Positions 44,268-52,865 of a stretch of 64,000 bases of DNA are shown here, one piece after another; position 1 is the stretch's first letter, and each line of letters starts with the position of its first letter. The translations under genes were made by a program, and so were the position numbers. The DNA is from Anaerofilum hominis (GTDB taxonomy: Bacteria > Bacillota > Clostridia > Oscillospirales > Ruminococcaceae): assembly GCF_014287275.1 (NCBI RefSeq), contig NZ_JACONZ010000001.1:1-64000 (forward strand). The letters run 5' to 3'. The notes beneath the pieces were generated by a model. The model was given only the letters and a program-made list of their open reading frames with translations, was not told the origin of the DNA and searched no databases.

Positions 44268-44754
44268 GCTGGCCGGCGCGCTGGTGATCGTGGCCTGCGG
44301 CTGGCTGGCTGGCAGCGGCGGCGCCTCCTCGCTGCGGACGAAGCGGATGTTTTACGAGGACATGATCGAACTGTGCGAACTGCTGCAGAACAACGTGGCC
44401 TATCAGCGGGACCCGCTGCCGGTATTCTTTGCAAGGGAGACGCAGGGACGGCAGTTCTCGGTCCTGCGCTTTGACACCCGGGGCCTGGAGGAATTTGCCT
44501 CCTGGAGGACACGCTTTTTGTCCGACACTCTGGCGCGGCTCTCGCTCTCCCCGCATGAGCAGTCTGTTTTTCACGAGTTTTTTCTGGGGCTCGGCAATGG
44601 AAGCGCCCAGGAGGAATGCGGCCGACTGCACTACTACGGCGCCCTTTTTGCCTCCGCGCAGGAGGAAGCGCGAAAAAAGGAGCGCGAGTGCGCAAGGCTT
44701 TACCGCAGCCTTGGCGTCTGCGCGGGGCTGACGGCCGCGATCTTACTATTTTAG
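44248..44754 (+). CDS. spoIIIAB: Stage III sporulation protein SpoIIIAB
   Basis: 168 residues with hydrophobic helices at both ends (about 4-22 and 152-168) and a helical domain between, as in SpoIIIAB, which resembles GspF-type secretion proteins. It starts 20 bases inside spoIIIAA. 'FYEDMIELCELLQNNVAYQRDPLP' is the conserved block. Confidence 0.9.
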   Translation: MWTLFFKLAGALVIVACGWLAGSGGASSLRTKRMFYEDMIELCELLQNNVAYQRDPLPVFFARETQGRQFSVLRFDTRGLEEFASWRTRFLSDTLARLSLSPHEQSVFHEFFLGLGNGSAQEECGRLHYYGALFASAQEEARKKERECARLYRSLGVCAGLTAAILLF

Positions 44755-44775
44755 CTTTTCGGGATGGAGAAAAAC

Positions 44776-44970
44776 ATGGATATTGATTTTGTGTTCAAGA
44801 TCGCCGCGATCGGCATCATTGTCGCGGTGCTCAACCAGGTGCTGATCCGCTCGGGACGGGAAGAACAGGCCATGATGACCACCTTGGCCGGGCTGATCGT
44901 GGTGCTGATGATGATCGTGGGGCAGATCAGCGAGCTTTTCAGCACCATTAAATATCTTTTCAACCTGTGA
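44776..44970 (+). CDS. spoIIIAC: Stage III sporulation protein SpoIIIAC
   Basis: 64 residues, two membrane helices. 'MDIDFVFKIAAIGIIVAVL' is the standard SpoIIIAC opening; I start at this ATG, with GGAGAAAAAC before it, rather than the ATG four codons earlier. The stop overlaps the spoIIIAD start. Confidence 0.93.
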   Translation: MDIDFVFKIAAIGIIVAVLNQVLIRSGREEQAMMTTLAGLIVVLMMIVGQISELFSTIKYLFNL

Positions 44971-45353
44971 TGGGAGAGCTTGTCAAGATCGCCGCGATGG
45001 CGGTGGTCGCAGCCGTTCTGATCAGTGTGCTGAACCAGTACAGCAAGACCTATGCGGTGGTGGCGACCGTGGCGGTATGCTGCCTTTTCCTGCTTTACAG
45101 CGTCCGGATGCTCAGCCCGCTTCTCGACATGCTGGCCAGGCTTTCGGACACTTACAGCAGCGCTGATTTTGGCTGCGTGGTCAAGGCGGTGGGCATCGCC
45201 ATCGTCACACAGGGGGCGGCGGATATCTGCGCCGATGCAGGACAGGGCGCTGTAGCCGGGCGGGTGGTGCTGGCGGGGAAGATCGCCATCGTGGCGGTGA
45301 CCCTGCCGCTGTTCCAAAGCCTTGTCGAGCTGCTGGCAGAGCTGCTGCGATAA
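44970..45353 (+). CDS. spoIIIAD: Stage III sporulation protein SpoIIIAD
   Basis: 127 residues, about four membrane helices, related to SpoIIIAC in its first half. 'ICADAGQGAVAGRVVLAGKIAIV' is the characteristic conserved loop. The ATG shares one base with the preceding TGA. Confidence 0.93.
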   Translation: MGELVKIAAMAVVAAVLISVLNQYSKTYAVVATVAVCCLFLLYSVRMLSPLLDMLARLSDTYSSADFGCVVKAVGIAIVTQGAADICADAGQGAVAGRVVLAGKIAIVAVTLPLFQSLVELLAELLR

Positions 45354-45458
45354 AAATGCGGCCGCGGGGAGAGCGCTCTTCGCTGGGCAAAAGCGCGGGG
45401 TTTGCGCCTGTCGTTTCCCGCCGGCGCGCCGGGCCGTAAATTTTCGAGGAGCAAAAGG

Positions 45459-46532
45459 ATGAAAAAAATAGTGGCGCTGCTGATCCTGATGCTGATGCTG
45501 GCGGTCCCTGTGGCCGCCGCCTCAGACGAGAGGGAGGACTACGGCCTGCCCCAGCAGGTGAGCGAATTTTTAGACAAGTACGGCGAGGGGGCCGAAAAGC
45601 TGCAGGAGCTGACCCCGCAAGGCCTGTGGGAAGCGCTGCTCCGCGCGCTGAAAGAGCAGCTGCAGCGGCCTCTTAAAATGTTCTATCAGCTGGCGGCAGT
45701 GCTGGTGCTGGCCGCCCTGGCAAAGGCCATGACGGCAGACTGGGCCAACATGCAGGTGGGCCGGCAGGTGGATATGGCTGTCATTCTCGCCTCTTTTCTG
45801 TTTGCCTGCCGCCCGCTTTTACAGCTGCTCTCAGAGATCGGAGAAATGATATTGGAGTGCAAGACCTTTGTGGTCAGCTTTGTGCCGGTGTTCGCCACCG
45901 TGATGGCGACCTGCGGCCAGCCGGCGGCAGGCGCGGTGTACACGGGCTTTTTTCTCTCCAGCGTCGTGGTGGCGGCCACGCTGATCACCGGGGTGCTGCT
46001 GCCTTTTATGAAGATCTATATGGCACTTAATATCTCCGGCGGCCTTTCCTCCGCCGTGGACCTCGGCGGCCTGGCGGCCATGGTCTCCAAATTCATCAAA
46101 TGGGGGCTGGGGCTCATCGCCACCGTGTTCGGTGCTGTGATCGGGCTGCAGAGCCTTTTGGCAGGGGCGGCGGACAGCGTCGCCCTCAAGGCGGGTAAAT
46201 TTTTGATTGGCAGCAGCGTGCCGGTGATCGGCGGCGCGGTCTCGGATGCCATCGGCACGGTCTATGCCGGGCTCAAAGTGGTCAAGGGCACGGCGGGGGC
46301 GGCGGGCATCTGCGCCATCGTGGTCCTGTTTGCGCCCCTGCTGCTGCGCTGCCTTGCCTACTATTTTTCACTCAGCCTTGCCGCGGCCGCGGCCACGGTG
46401 ACCGGCAACGGCAAGGCTTCCAGGGTGTTCGGGGGATTTTGCGAGTGCCTGGAACTCTACATTTCGATCCTGATCTTCTTTGCAGTGATGATCATCCTGT
46501 CGACCGCTCTGATGATCTCACTGGGAAATTGA
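45459..46532 (+). CDS. spoIIIAE: Stage III sporulation protein SpoIIIAE
   Basis: 357 residues: N-terminal signal-like helix, a short external region, then about seven to eight membrane helices. 'NISGGLSSAVDLGGLAAMVSKFIKWGLG' and 'LIGSSVPVIGGAVSDAIGTVY' are the conserved SpoIIIAE blocks. Part of the channel's export apparatus. GAGGAGCAAAAGG precedes the ATG; about 105 non-coding bases separate it from spoIIIAD. Confidence 0.94.
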   Translation: MKKIVALLILMLMLAVPVAAASDEREDYGLPQQVSEFLDKYGEGAEKLQELTPQGLWEALLRALKEQLQRPLKMFYQLAAVLVLAALAKAMTADWANMQVGRQVDMAVILASFLFACRPLLQLLSEIGEMILECKTFVVSFVPVFATVMATCGQPAAGAVYTGFFLSSVVVAATLITGVLLPFMKIYMALNISGGLSSAVDLGGLAAMVSKFIKWGLGLIATVFGAVIGLQSLLAGAADSVALKAGKFLIGSSVPVIGGAVSDAIGTVYAGLKVVKGTAGAAGICAIVVLFAPLLLRCLAYYFSLSLAAAAATVTGNGKASRVFGGFCECLELYISILIFFAVMIILSTALMISLGN

Positions 46533-46547
46533 GGGGAGGCAAAGCAG

Positions 46548-47027
46548 ATGGAGTTGATCCGCAAGTGGGTGCTGGTGCTCTGCGTCAGCGCGGTGCTCGT
46601 CTCGGTGCTGCAGAGCGTACTGCCCGAGAAGGGCTCTTTTTCAGTCATAAAGCTGGTGCTGTCCCTATATATTTTAATAACCCTCATCTCGCCGGTCAGG
46701 GAGTTTTCCGCCGCGGATCTCAGCCTCTCGCTGGAACAGTCGCAGCCTGCTTACGTGCAGGCCGACCTGACGGAAAGTATTCTGGGGCAGGCGGGGCGGC
46801 AGCTGGAGGCCACGGTCACACGCGGGCTGGAGGGGGCCGGGTTCGAGCCCGGCGAAGTATCGGTCGAACTTGCACTGAATGAAAGCGGGGAAGCGGTCCT
46901 GGCCTCTGTGACCGTGGTATGCAATGGGGACGCAGAAACGATTCGGGAAACGGTGGACAGTGCGCTGGGATGTGAGGCGCCGCTCGTCCTTTCCGCCCGG
47001 GATGGAATGGAAGAGACATGGAACTGA
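46548..47027 (+). CDS. spoIIIAF: Stage III sporulation protein SpoIIIAF
   Basis: 159 residues with two N-terminal membrane helices (about 7-25 and 34-50) and a C-terminal ring-building-type alpha/beta domain facing the intermembrane space. GGGGAGGC ribosome site. Its end overlaps spoIIIAG by 10 bases. Confidence 0.9.
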   Translation: MELIRKWVLVLCVSAVLVSVLQSVLPEKGSFSVIKLVLSLYILITLISPVREFSAADLSLSLEQSQPAYVQADLTESILGQAGRQLEATVTRGLEGAGFEPGEVSVELALNESGEAVLASVTVVCNGDAETIRETVDSALGCEAPLVLSARDGMEETWN

Positions 47028-47569
47028 AAAAGCTATGGGAACGATTCAAGGCCCCGGAGGGGAAAAAGAAAAGGACCAGCGCCCTGTTTCTTCTCGGTCT
47101 GGCTGGCATCCTGCTGATCTTTCTCTCGGATCTGGCGGGACAAAAGACAAAGGCGCCGGCTGAGGCGGAGGGCGAAAACCTCGAACTTTACGTCCAAAAG
47201 CTGGAAGAGCGGCTGCTGGATACCGTCAAGGTCGTCCAGGGCGTGGGGAAAGTAAAGGTCATGCTGACGCTGGAGGGCGGAGCCGAGACGGTGTACGCCT
47301 TTACCGAAAAAAGCTCAAAAACGCAGACCGTTTCCGATTCGGGAGCGAATTCCAGCCAGCAGAGCAGCTATGAGAATGAATTTGTCCTTGTGGACGCCGG
47401 GTCCGGCCGTCAGGCTCTGGTAGAGACCGCGCGCGAACCGGAGATCAAAGGGGTGGCCATCGTATGCGAGGGCGGCGACGACGTTGCCGTGGTCAAACGC
47501 ATTACCGATGTCGTGTCGGTAGTTCTGGGCATACCAACGAACCGTATCTGTGTAACAAAAATGACATAA
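47018..47569 (+). CDS. spoIIIAG: Stage III sporulation protein SpoIIIAG
   Basis: 183 residues: one membrane helix (about 26-43) and a ring-building domain with 'LLDTVKVVQGVGKVKVMLTLEGG' and the C-terminal 'VKRITDVVSVVLGIPTNRICVTKM' typical of SpoIIIAG, which forms a large ring in the channel. A Ser/Gln-rich insertion lies in the middle. Confidence 0.94.
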   Translation: MELKKLWERFKAPEGKKKRTSALFLLGLAGILLIFLSDLAGQKTKAPAEAEGENLELYVQKLEERLLDTVKVVQGVGKVKVMLTLEGGAETVYAFTEKSSKTQTVSDSGANSSQQSSYENEFVLVDAGSGRQALVETAREPEIKGVAIVCEGGDDVAVVKRITDVVSVVLGIPTNRICVTKMT

Positions 47570-47583
47570 CGGAGGAAATATGT

Positions 47584-48207
47584 ATGAAAAGCATGCTCAA
47601 CCGAAAGAAGATCACCCTTTTGACCCTTGTCGTCGCGCTCGGCGTTGCGGTCTATCTGAACTGGGAGTACGCCAAGACCGGATCAGCGGATTTTGGGCTG
47701 ACGACGGGTTCTTCCGCAAGCACGGTGCAGACCGCCGCCCAGCCCAATGGCGACGCGGGTCTGGAGGTGCAGGGCGAGGCCGAAAGCCAGCCGCCGGCAG
47801 CGGATAAAAACTATGGCGACGCCCAGCTGGTCTCTCTTTCCACCTCGGGGGATTCGAAATATTTTGACGAGGCGCGGCTCACCCGTTCCAAGACGCGGGA
47901 CGAAGCTCTGGACACTCTTCAGAAATCGCTGAAAAACTCGAAACTCAGCGACGAAGAGAAAAAGGCGCTGACCGATCAGCTCTCGGGCATCATCACCAGC
48001 ATTGCGGCCGAGGGCGAGATCGAAAATATGGTCAAGGCCAAAGGCTTTGTGGACTGCGTCGCTTTTCTGGACGGGGATAAGGCGAACATCACGGTAAAGA
48101 CTAAAAGCGACGCGCTGACCAAGAGCGAGGTGGCTCAGATCAGGGATATCGTGATCGCCAAATCGGATATTTCAGCCAAAAACATCACGGTGGTCGAGGT
48201 GAAATAG
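47584..48207 (+). CDS. spoIIIAH: Stage III sporulation protein SpoIIIAH
   Basis: 207 residues. N-terminal helix (about 9-27, 'ITLLTLVVALGVAVYLNW'), low-complexity linker, then the YscJ/FliF-like domain ('MVKAKGFVDCVAFLDGDKANITVK' in part) that pairs with SpoIIQ from the forespore side. GGAGGAAATATGT precedes the ATG. Last gene of the operon. Confidence 0.93.
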   Translation: MKSMLNRKKITLLTLVVALGVAVYLNWEYAKTGSADFGLTTGSSASTVQTAAQPNGDAGLEVQGEAESQPPAADKNYGDAQLVSLSTSGDSKYFDEARLTRSKTRDEALDTLQKSLKNSKLSDEEKKALTDQLSGIITSIAAEGEIENMVKAKGFVDCVAFLDGDKANITVKTKSDALTKSEVAQIRDIVIAKSDISAKNITVVEVK

Positions 48208-48222
48208 CGCGCGCGGCGTTTG

Positions 48223-48251
48223 TTGCATGCCAAAGAAATAAATGGTATAAT
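48223..48251 (+). promoter_or_regulatory. Promoter upstream of the yqhY-like gene
   Basis: Perfect TATAAT (48246-48251) with TTGCAT (48223-48228), 17-base spacer. Its -10 lies in an inverted repeat. Confidence 0.6.
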
Positions 48252-48273
48252 AATCGCAAGTGATACCATTTAT
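48238..48273. promoter_or_regulatory. Candidate operator: 11-bp inverted repeat
   Basis: ATAAATGGTAT (48238-48248) and ATACCATTTAT (48263-48273) are exact reverse complements separated by 14 bases and cover the -10 box and start point. This is the layout of a repressor site; no known consensus was recognised. Confidence 0.55.
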
Positions 48274-48634
48274 GCGCAGCGCCTCGCCGCGCATGCAGCC
48301 GCACACACGGCAACCCGCTTTGGATGCGCGCTGGTATCACGGCCACCGGCGCGGCTGCTGTCGTATAGCCGCAGGCGGTCAGGATATCGCTTATTGCGGC
48401 GCTTTGGGCTCTGCCTTAAAAGCGGAAAGCGGTCGGGATGCGGCGACAGCTGCAGCGCAGCTTCCAGCCGGCCTTTTCCCCGGTCGCGGGGCCATGCGCC
48501 GGATGGTCCGGGCAGACACCTTACCGCTATGGCCGCAAAGCGAACAAAGATCAACGACCGGGCCGGCGATCTTTCCTGCGGGGCTTGTTTTCGCCCTGGA
48601 AAGCAGACGGCCACAGATAAAAGGAGGCACTTTC
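48274..48634. other. Long leader or intergenic region
   Basis: About 360 bases between the promoter and the Asp23/Gls24 gene, GC-rich, without a supported gene. In Bacillus accB and accC occupy this place; they are absent here. Confidence 0.45.
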
Positions 48635-49018
48635 ATGGAAGTGAAAAGTTCTGATATGATGGGCGGCAGCCTGCAGATCTCTACCGACGTCATTGCAAAG
48701 ATCTCCCGCCTCGCGGCGCTGGAGATCGATGGGGTCAAGGCGGTCTCCTGCGGCAACTCCCCGGTAAAGGGCATGTTCGCCAAAGTCAGCATCCAGAAGC
48801 CGGTGACCGTGAAACTGACCGACGAGGTCGCTGAGATCACGGTGGATGTGGTCGTGCGCTATGGGTACCGCATCCCCTCGGTCAGCGAAGCGCTGCAAAA
48901 GAACGTGAAAGCGTCGGTGCAGAACATGACCGGCATCACCGTCTCAAAGGTGAATGTCGTGGTCACCGGCGTCTCGCTGCAGCAGCCCTCCGACGAGGAC
49001 GCGGCAGAAGAAATTTGA
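48635..49018 (+). CDS. Asp23/Gls24 family protein (YqhY-like)
   Basis: 127 residues, cytosolic. 'GSLQISTDVIAKISRLAALEIDGV', 'VDVVVRYGYRIPSVSEALQKNVKASVQNMTG' and 'VNVVVTGV' define the family. In Bacillus the homologue YqhY is linked to acetyl-CoA carboxylase control and lies next to accBC. AAGGAGG ribosome site. Placed between spoIIIAH and nusB, as in Bacillus minus accBC. Confidence 0.92.
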   Translation: MEVKSSDMMGGSLQISTDVIAKISRLAALEIDGVKAVSCGNSPVKGMFAKVSIQKPVTVKLTDEVAEITVDVVVRYGYRIPSVSEALQKNVKASVQNMTGITVSKVNVVVTGVSLQQPSDEDAAEEI

Positions 49019-49025
49019 ACGACCA

Positions 49026-49052
49026 AAAAATAGCCGCCGTGCGGCTATTTTT
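49026..49052. terminator. Bidirectional hairpin between the yqhY-like gene and nusB
   Basis: AAAAATAGCCGC (49026-49037) / GCGGCTATTTTT (49041-49052), three-base loop. Almost the same as 29126-29154. Confidence 0.82.
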
Positions 49053-49156
49053 CGTGTCTCCGGCTTTGCGGACGGCTTTCCGCAAACCGGGGACGTGAGT
49101 GTTTTTTGGCTCTCCCGCCCCGGCAGGAGGGCAAATTTGTGCAAAAGGGGTATCCG

Positions 49157-49615
49157 ATGAAAAGACGTACAGCCAGAGAAAACGCTTTTATCGCCGCGTT
49201 TGAGGAGTCCTTCCGGCCCGGCAGCATGGAGGAGATCATCGCCTATTCCCGCGAAGCAGGCGAGTTGGAGGTCGACGCTTTCGGCGAAACGCTGCTCACC
49301 GGCCTGGTCCTGCACCGTGAAGAAGCGGACAAGCTGATCGAGCCCAAGCTGAAAAACTGGAAGATGAACCGCATCCCGCGGGTCTGTCTGGTCGCGTTGG
49401 AGCTGGCGGTGACCGAAATGTTCTTCGGCGCAGAGGAAGATCTGGACAGTGTGATCATCAACGAGGCGGTCGAGCTGGTCAAAAAGTTCGGTGGAGAAGA
49501 GGACTACCAGTTTGTCAACGGCGTTTTGGGCTCTCTGGCAAGGGAGCGTTCCGGCGCGGAGCAGGCGCAGGAAACCGCCGAGGCCGCCCCTTTGACGGAG
49601 GAAGACCGGGCGTGA
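49157..49615 (+). CDS. nusB: Transcription antitermination factor NusB
   Basis: 152 residues, all helical. 'RRTARENAFIAAFEESF', 'NRIPRVCLVALELAVTEMFF', 'VIINEAVELVKKFGGEEDYQFVNGVLGSLA' are the NusB blocks. It acts with NusE (S10) in rRNA antitermination. The last 20 residues are an acidic extension. Stop overlaps the next gene's GTG. Confidence 0.94.
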   Translation: MKRRTARENAFIAAFEESFRPGSMEEIIAYSREAGELEVDAFGETLLTGLVLHREEADKLIEPKLKNWKMNRIPRVCLVALELAVTEMFFGAEEDLDSVIINEAVELVKKFGGEEDYQFVNGVLGSLARERSGAEQAQETAEAAPLTEEDRA

Positions 49616-50550
49616 GTACGTTTCTGGGCATCGATACCAGCAATTACGCCACCTCTCTGGCTGTCTACGATGCGGCAAGCGGCCGCGTGCCGGTCATGCT
49701 CAAGCGCTTTTTGCCGGTGCGGGAGGGGGCGCTGGGGCTGCGCCAGAGCGACGCGGTATTTCATCACACGGCAGCGCTGCCGGAGATGATCGACGAGCTG
49801 AAATCAAAAACCGATTGCAGGGAGCTTTCTGCCGTGGGCGTGTCCGTCAAACCGCGCCCGGTGGAAGGCTCCTATATGCCTTGTTTTCTGGTGGGGCGCG
49901 CCATCGGCAGCGCGGTGAGCGCCGCTTTGGGCATCCCTCTGGTGGAGACCACCCACCAGCAGGGACATATCGCCGCGGCGCTGTACGCGGCGGGGGGCGA
50001 CCTGTATGAAAAACGGGCGCTGGTGTTCCATATTTCCGGCGGCACCACCGAACTGCTCCTGGTAGAGCGGCTGCAGGTGCTGCGGGTGGTGGGCGCCTCA
50101 CAAGATCTCTACGCGGGACAGGCTGTGGACCGCTTGGGCGTAAAGCTGGGCTACGGCTTTCCCGCAGGGGCGGAGGTGAGCCGCCTTGCCGCCTCCTGTG
50201 CAGAGCAGCCCGACCCGCGGGTGAGCGTGCAGGGGACCAACTGCAGCCTGTCCGGCCTGCAGAATCAGTGCGAAAAGCTGCTGGCCGAGGGCCGGGACCC
50301 AGCGTATGTCTCAAAATACTGTCTGACCGCCATCGCCAAGACCGTGACGCGGATGCTGCAGGCCGCCCAGGCGCAGGAGGGCCGTCTGCCCTGTGTCTGC
50401 GCGGGCGGCGTGATGAGCAGTGGTATCATCCGCGATCATGTCACGGCCCGGGTGCCGGGCGTTCGGTTCGTACCGGGGGAATTTTCCTCCGACAACGCCG
50501 CCGGCGCGGCGATCCTGGCGGCAAGGAGCGGGGAGGGGACACATGGCTAA
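49612..50550 (+). CDS. TsaD/Kae1-like paralogue (peptidase M22 family)
   Basis: 312 residues from a GTG overlapping nusB. It keeps the ASKHA-type fold: 'LGIDTSNYATSLAVYD' replaces the LGIETSCDET opening of true TsaD, the metal pair HQQGH (about residues 115 and 119) is present, 'FHISGGTTELLLV' is the phosphate loop and 'CAGGVMSSGIIRDHV' / 'FSSDNAAGAAILA' close the site. True TsaD makes t6A in tRNA; this shorter, divergent form, lodged between nusB and xseA, probably has another role. No TsaB/TsaE genes nearby. Confidence 0.85.
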   Translation: MSTFLGIDTSNYATSLAVYDAASGRVPVMLKRFLPVREGALGLRQSDAVFHHTAALPEMIDELKSKTDCRELSAVGVSVKPRPVEGSYMPCFLVGRAIGSAVSAALGIPLVETTHQQGHIAAALYAAGGDLYEKRALVFHISGGTTELLLVERLQVLRVVGASQDLYAGQAVDRLGVKLGYGFPAGAEVSRLAASCAEQPDPRVSVQGTNCSLSGLQNQCEKLLAEGRDPAYVSKYCLTAIAKTVTRMLQAAQAQEGRLPCVCAGGVMSSGIIRDHVTARVPGVRFVPGEFSSDNAAGAAILAARSGEGTHG

Positions 50551-51772
50551 TATCATCACGGTCACGGCGCTCAACCGGTACGTCAGATCCCTGCTGGAAA
50601 GCGACGCGGTGCTCACCGACGTGGCGATCCGCGGTGAAGTCCAAAATTTTGTGCATCACCGCAGCGGGCATTTCTATTTTTCTCTCAAAGACGAGACCTG
50701 CTCGGTCAAGGCGGTCATGTTCCGCAGCAATGCGGCCAGGCTGAGCTTTGAACCCGAAAACGGCATGAGCGTGGTGGTGCGCTGCCGCGTGAGCCTGTAT
50801 GAGCGGGACGGCGCCTTTCAGGTCTATGTGGAAGATCTGTTCCCCGACGGGCTGGGCGCCGCGCAGATGGCATTCGAGCAGCTCAAGGCACGGCTGGCGA
50901 AAGAGGGGCTTTTCGCGCCGGAGAAAAAAAAGCCGCTGCCCGCTTTTCCGCACCGGATCGGCCTTGTCACCTCCAAAAGCGGGGCCGCCCTGCACGATAT
51001 CCTCTCGGTGGCGCAGCGCCGCTGGCCCGCCGCCCGCTTTCTTCTGGCGCATGCGGGCGTGCAGGGACGGGAGGCGGAGGACGAGCTCGCCGGGGCGGTG
51101 CAGCGTCTGGATGCAGAGGGGCAGGTGGATGTGATCATCGTCGCCCGCGGCGGCGGCTCCCGCGAGGATCTCTGGGTCTTTAACGGGGAAAAGCTCGCGC
51201 GCACCGTATATGCCTGCCGCACGCCGGTGGTCAGCGCGGTGGGGCACGAGATCGACTACACCATCCTGGATTTTGTGGCGGATCTGCGCGCCGCGACCCC
51301 GACCGCGGCGGCCGAACTGGTGCTGCCGGACGGCCCTGCGCTGCGGGCGCAGGTGGTCCAGCTGCGGGAAAAAGCCCGCGCCCTGGTTTTGCGGCGGCTG
51401 CAGATGTGTTATAATGAATATCATGCCCTGTCGTCGCTTTCCGCCTATGCGCGCCTGCCGCGCAGGGTGGAACAGGCGCAGCAGCAGCTTGCCGCCGCAA
51501 AGGAAACGCTGCGGGGCGCTGTGGGCCGGTCCGCGGCGCAAAAGTCGGAGCAGCTCTCCCGGGCGGCGGCGCTGCTGGACTCACTGAGCCCGCATCGCAC
51601 GCTGTCCCGCGGCTATTGCGCCGCCCTGAAGGACGGACGTGCCGTGCGCCTCAGGGAAGAGCTTTCCCCGGGCGACCGCCTCACACTGCTGTTCAGTGGT
51701 TTTGGGGCGCGCTGCACGGTGGACAAGATCACGGAAGGGAGCTTGCCGGATGAAGAAAAAACAGAGCTTTGA
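50543..51772 (+). CDS. xseA: Exonuclease VII large subunit
   Basis: 409 residues. N-terminal OB-fold ('TALNRYVRSLLESDAVLTDVAIRGEVQNF' in part, 'HHRSGHFYFSLKDE'), catalytic domain with 'RIGLVTSKSGAALHDI', 'VIIVARGGGSREDLW' and 'SAVGHEIDYTILDFVADLRAATPTAAAE' and a C-terminal coiled coil. Degrades single-stranded DNA with XseB. Start overlaps the TsaD-like gene by 8 bases with GGGAGGGGAC upstream. Confidence 0.96.
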   Translation: MANIITVTALNRYVRSLLESDAVLTDVAIRGEVQNFVHHRSGHFYFSLKDETCSVKAVMFRSNAARLSFEPENGMSVVVRCRVSLYERDGAFQVYVEDLFPDGLGAAQMAFEQLKARLAKEGLFAPEKKKPLPAFPHRIGLVTSKSGAALHDILSVAQRRWPAARFLLAHAGVQGREAEDELAGAVQRLDAEGQVDVIIVARGGGSREDLWVFNGEKLARTVYACRTPVVSAVGHEIDYTILDFVADLRAATPTAAAELVLPDGPALRAQVVQLREKARALVLRRLQMCYNEYHALSSLSAYARLPRRVEQAQQQLAAAKETLRGAVGRSAAQKSEQLSRAAALLDSLSPHRTLSRGYCAALKDGRAVRLREELSPGDRLTLLFSGFGARCTVDKITEGSLPDEEKTEL

Positions 51773-51977
51773 GGAGATGCTGGACGAGCTGAACGGGATG
51801 ATCGCCCGGCTTTCGGACGACGACACCCCTCTCGAAGAGGCGCTGAAGCTCTACGCCCAGGCGGCGGAGAAGATCGCCGCCTGCAGCGGGGTGCTGGAAA
51901 ACGCCAAGGTGCAGATCGAAGAGATCGGCAGGACGATGGAACAGCAGACGGAAGGCGGTCAGGATGAAAAGCTATAG
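51750..51977 (+). CDS. xseB: Exonuclease VII small subunit
   Basis: 75 residues, helical hairpin; 'SFEEMLDELNGMIARLSDDDTPLEEALKLYAQA' is the signature XseB region. Several small subunits bind each XseA. Overlaps xseA by 23 bases and ispA by 14. Confidence 0.95.
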   Translation: MKKKQSFEEMLDELNGMIARLSDDDTPLEEALKLYAQAAEKIAACSGVLENAKVQIEEIGRTMEQQTEGGQDEKL

Positions 51978-52848
51978 CGAACAGTATGCCGCTTATGGGA
52001 ACGCGCTGGAAGAGCAGCTGAGGCTGGAGTGCGGGCGCAGGTTTGTCCCCGGTTCTGCGGTGGGCGAAGCGGCCCGCTACAGCCTGATGGCCGGCGGCAA
52101 GCGGGTGCGTGGCGTCCTCACCCTGGCGTTCTGCGACCTGCTGGACGGGGACAGAAATACGGCCGCTGCTTTTGGGGCGGCCGTGGAAATGCTGCACTGC
52201 TATTCGCTGATCCACGACGACCTGCCCTGCATGGACGATGCGGCTACCCGCCGCGGACAGCCGTCCTGCCACAAAAAATTCGGCGAAGCTACAGCCCTGC
52301 TGGCGGCGGATGCGCTGCTCACGGAGGCCTTTGAGGTGATCGCTGCAAGCGGTGCGCAGAACGCGCAGGCGGCCGCCGCCGTCGCCTGTCTCGCCCGCGC
52401 TGCAGGCGGCCGGGGGATGGTCTACGGCCAGGAGCTGGACCTCGCTTTTGAACAAAAGCAGCCCTCCGAGCAGGAGCTCACCCTCATCCACACGCACAAG
52501 ACCGGGGACCTGATCCACGCGGCGGGGCTGCTGGGCGTATTGGCCTCGGCCCACACGCCGCAGGACGAGGAGGAATGCGGCGCTTATACCCGCGCCGTGG
52601 GGCTGGTGTTCCAGATCGTGGACGACGTGCTGGACTGTACCTCCACGGCACAGCAGATGGGCAAGCCGGTGGGCAGCGACGCCGCGGCGGGAAAGATCAC
52701 CTTTGCGACCCTCAAGGGACCGGCAGCTGCCATGCAGCAGGCGCAGCAGCTTACAGAGCGCGCCTGTGAGCGGCTGACCGGCGTTTACGGCGGCCGCGCG
52801 GAGTTCCTTGTGGAGCTGGCGCGTTCGCTGGCGGCACGAAAAAGCTGA
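51964..52848 (+). CDS. ispA: Farnesyl/geranyl diphosphate synthase (short-chain polyprenyl synthase)
   Basis: 294 residues. First aspartate-rich motif DDLPCMDDAATRRG and second DDVLD bind Mg-diphosphate; 'GGKRVRG' binds IPP; 'GMVYGQELDL' and 'HTHKTGDLIHAA' are further family blocks. Two small residues-insert 'DDLPCMDD' type fits bacterial FPP synthases. Feeds undecaprenyl and quinone synthesis. Overlaps xseB. Confidence 0.95.
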   Translation: MKSYSEQYAAYGNALEEQLRLECGRRFVPGSAVGEAARYSLMAGGKRVRGVLTLAFCDLLDGDRNTAAAFGAAVEMLHCYSLIHDDLPCMDDAATRRGQPSCHKKFGEATALLAADALLTEAFEVIAASGAQNAQAAAAVACLARAAGGRGMVYGQELDLAFEQKQPSEQELTLIHTHKTGDLIHAAGLLGVLASAHTPQDEEECGAYTRAVGLVFQIVDDVLDCTSTAQQMGKPVGSDAAAGKITFATLKGPAAAMQQAQQLTERACERLTGVYGGRAEFLVELARSLAARKS

Positions 52849-52865
52849 AAAGAAGGGCGGATCAA

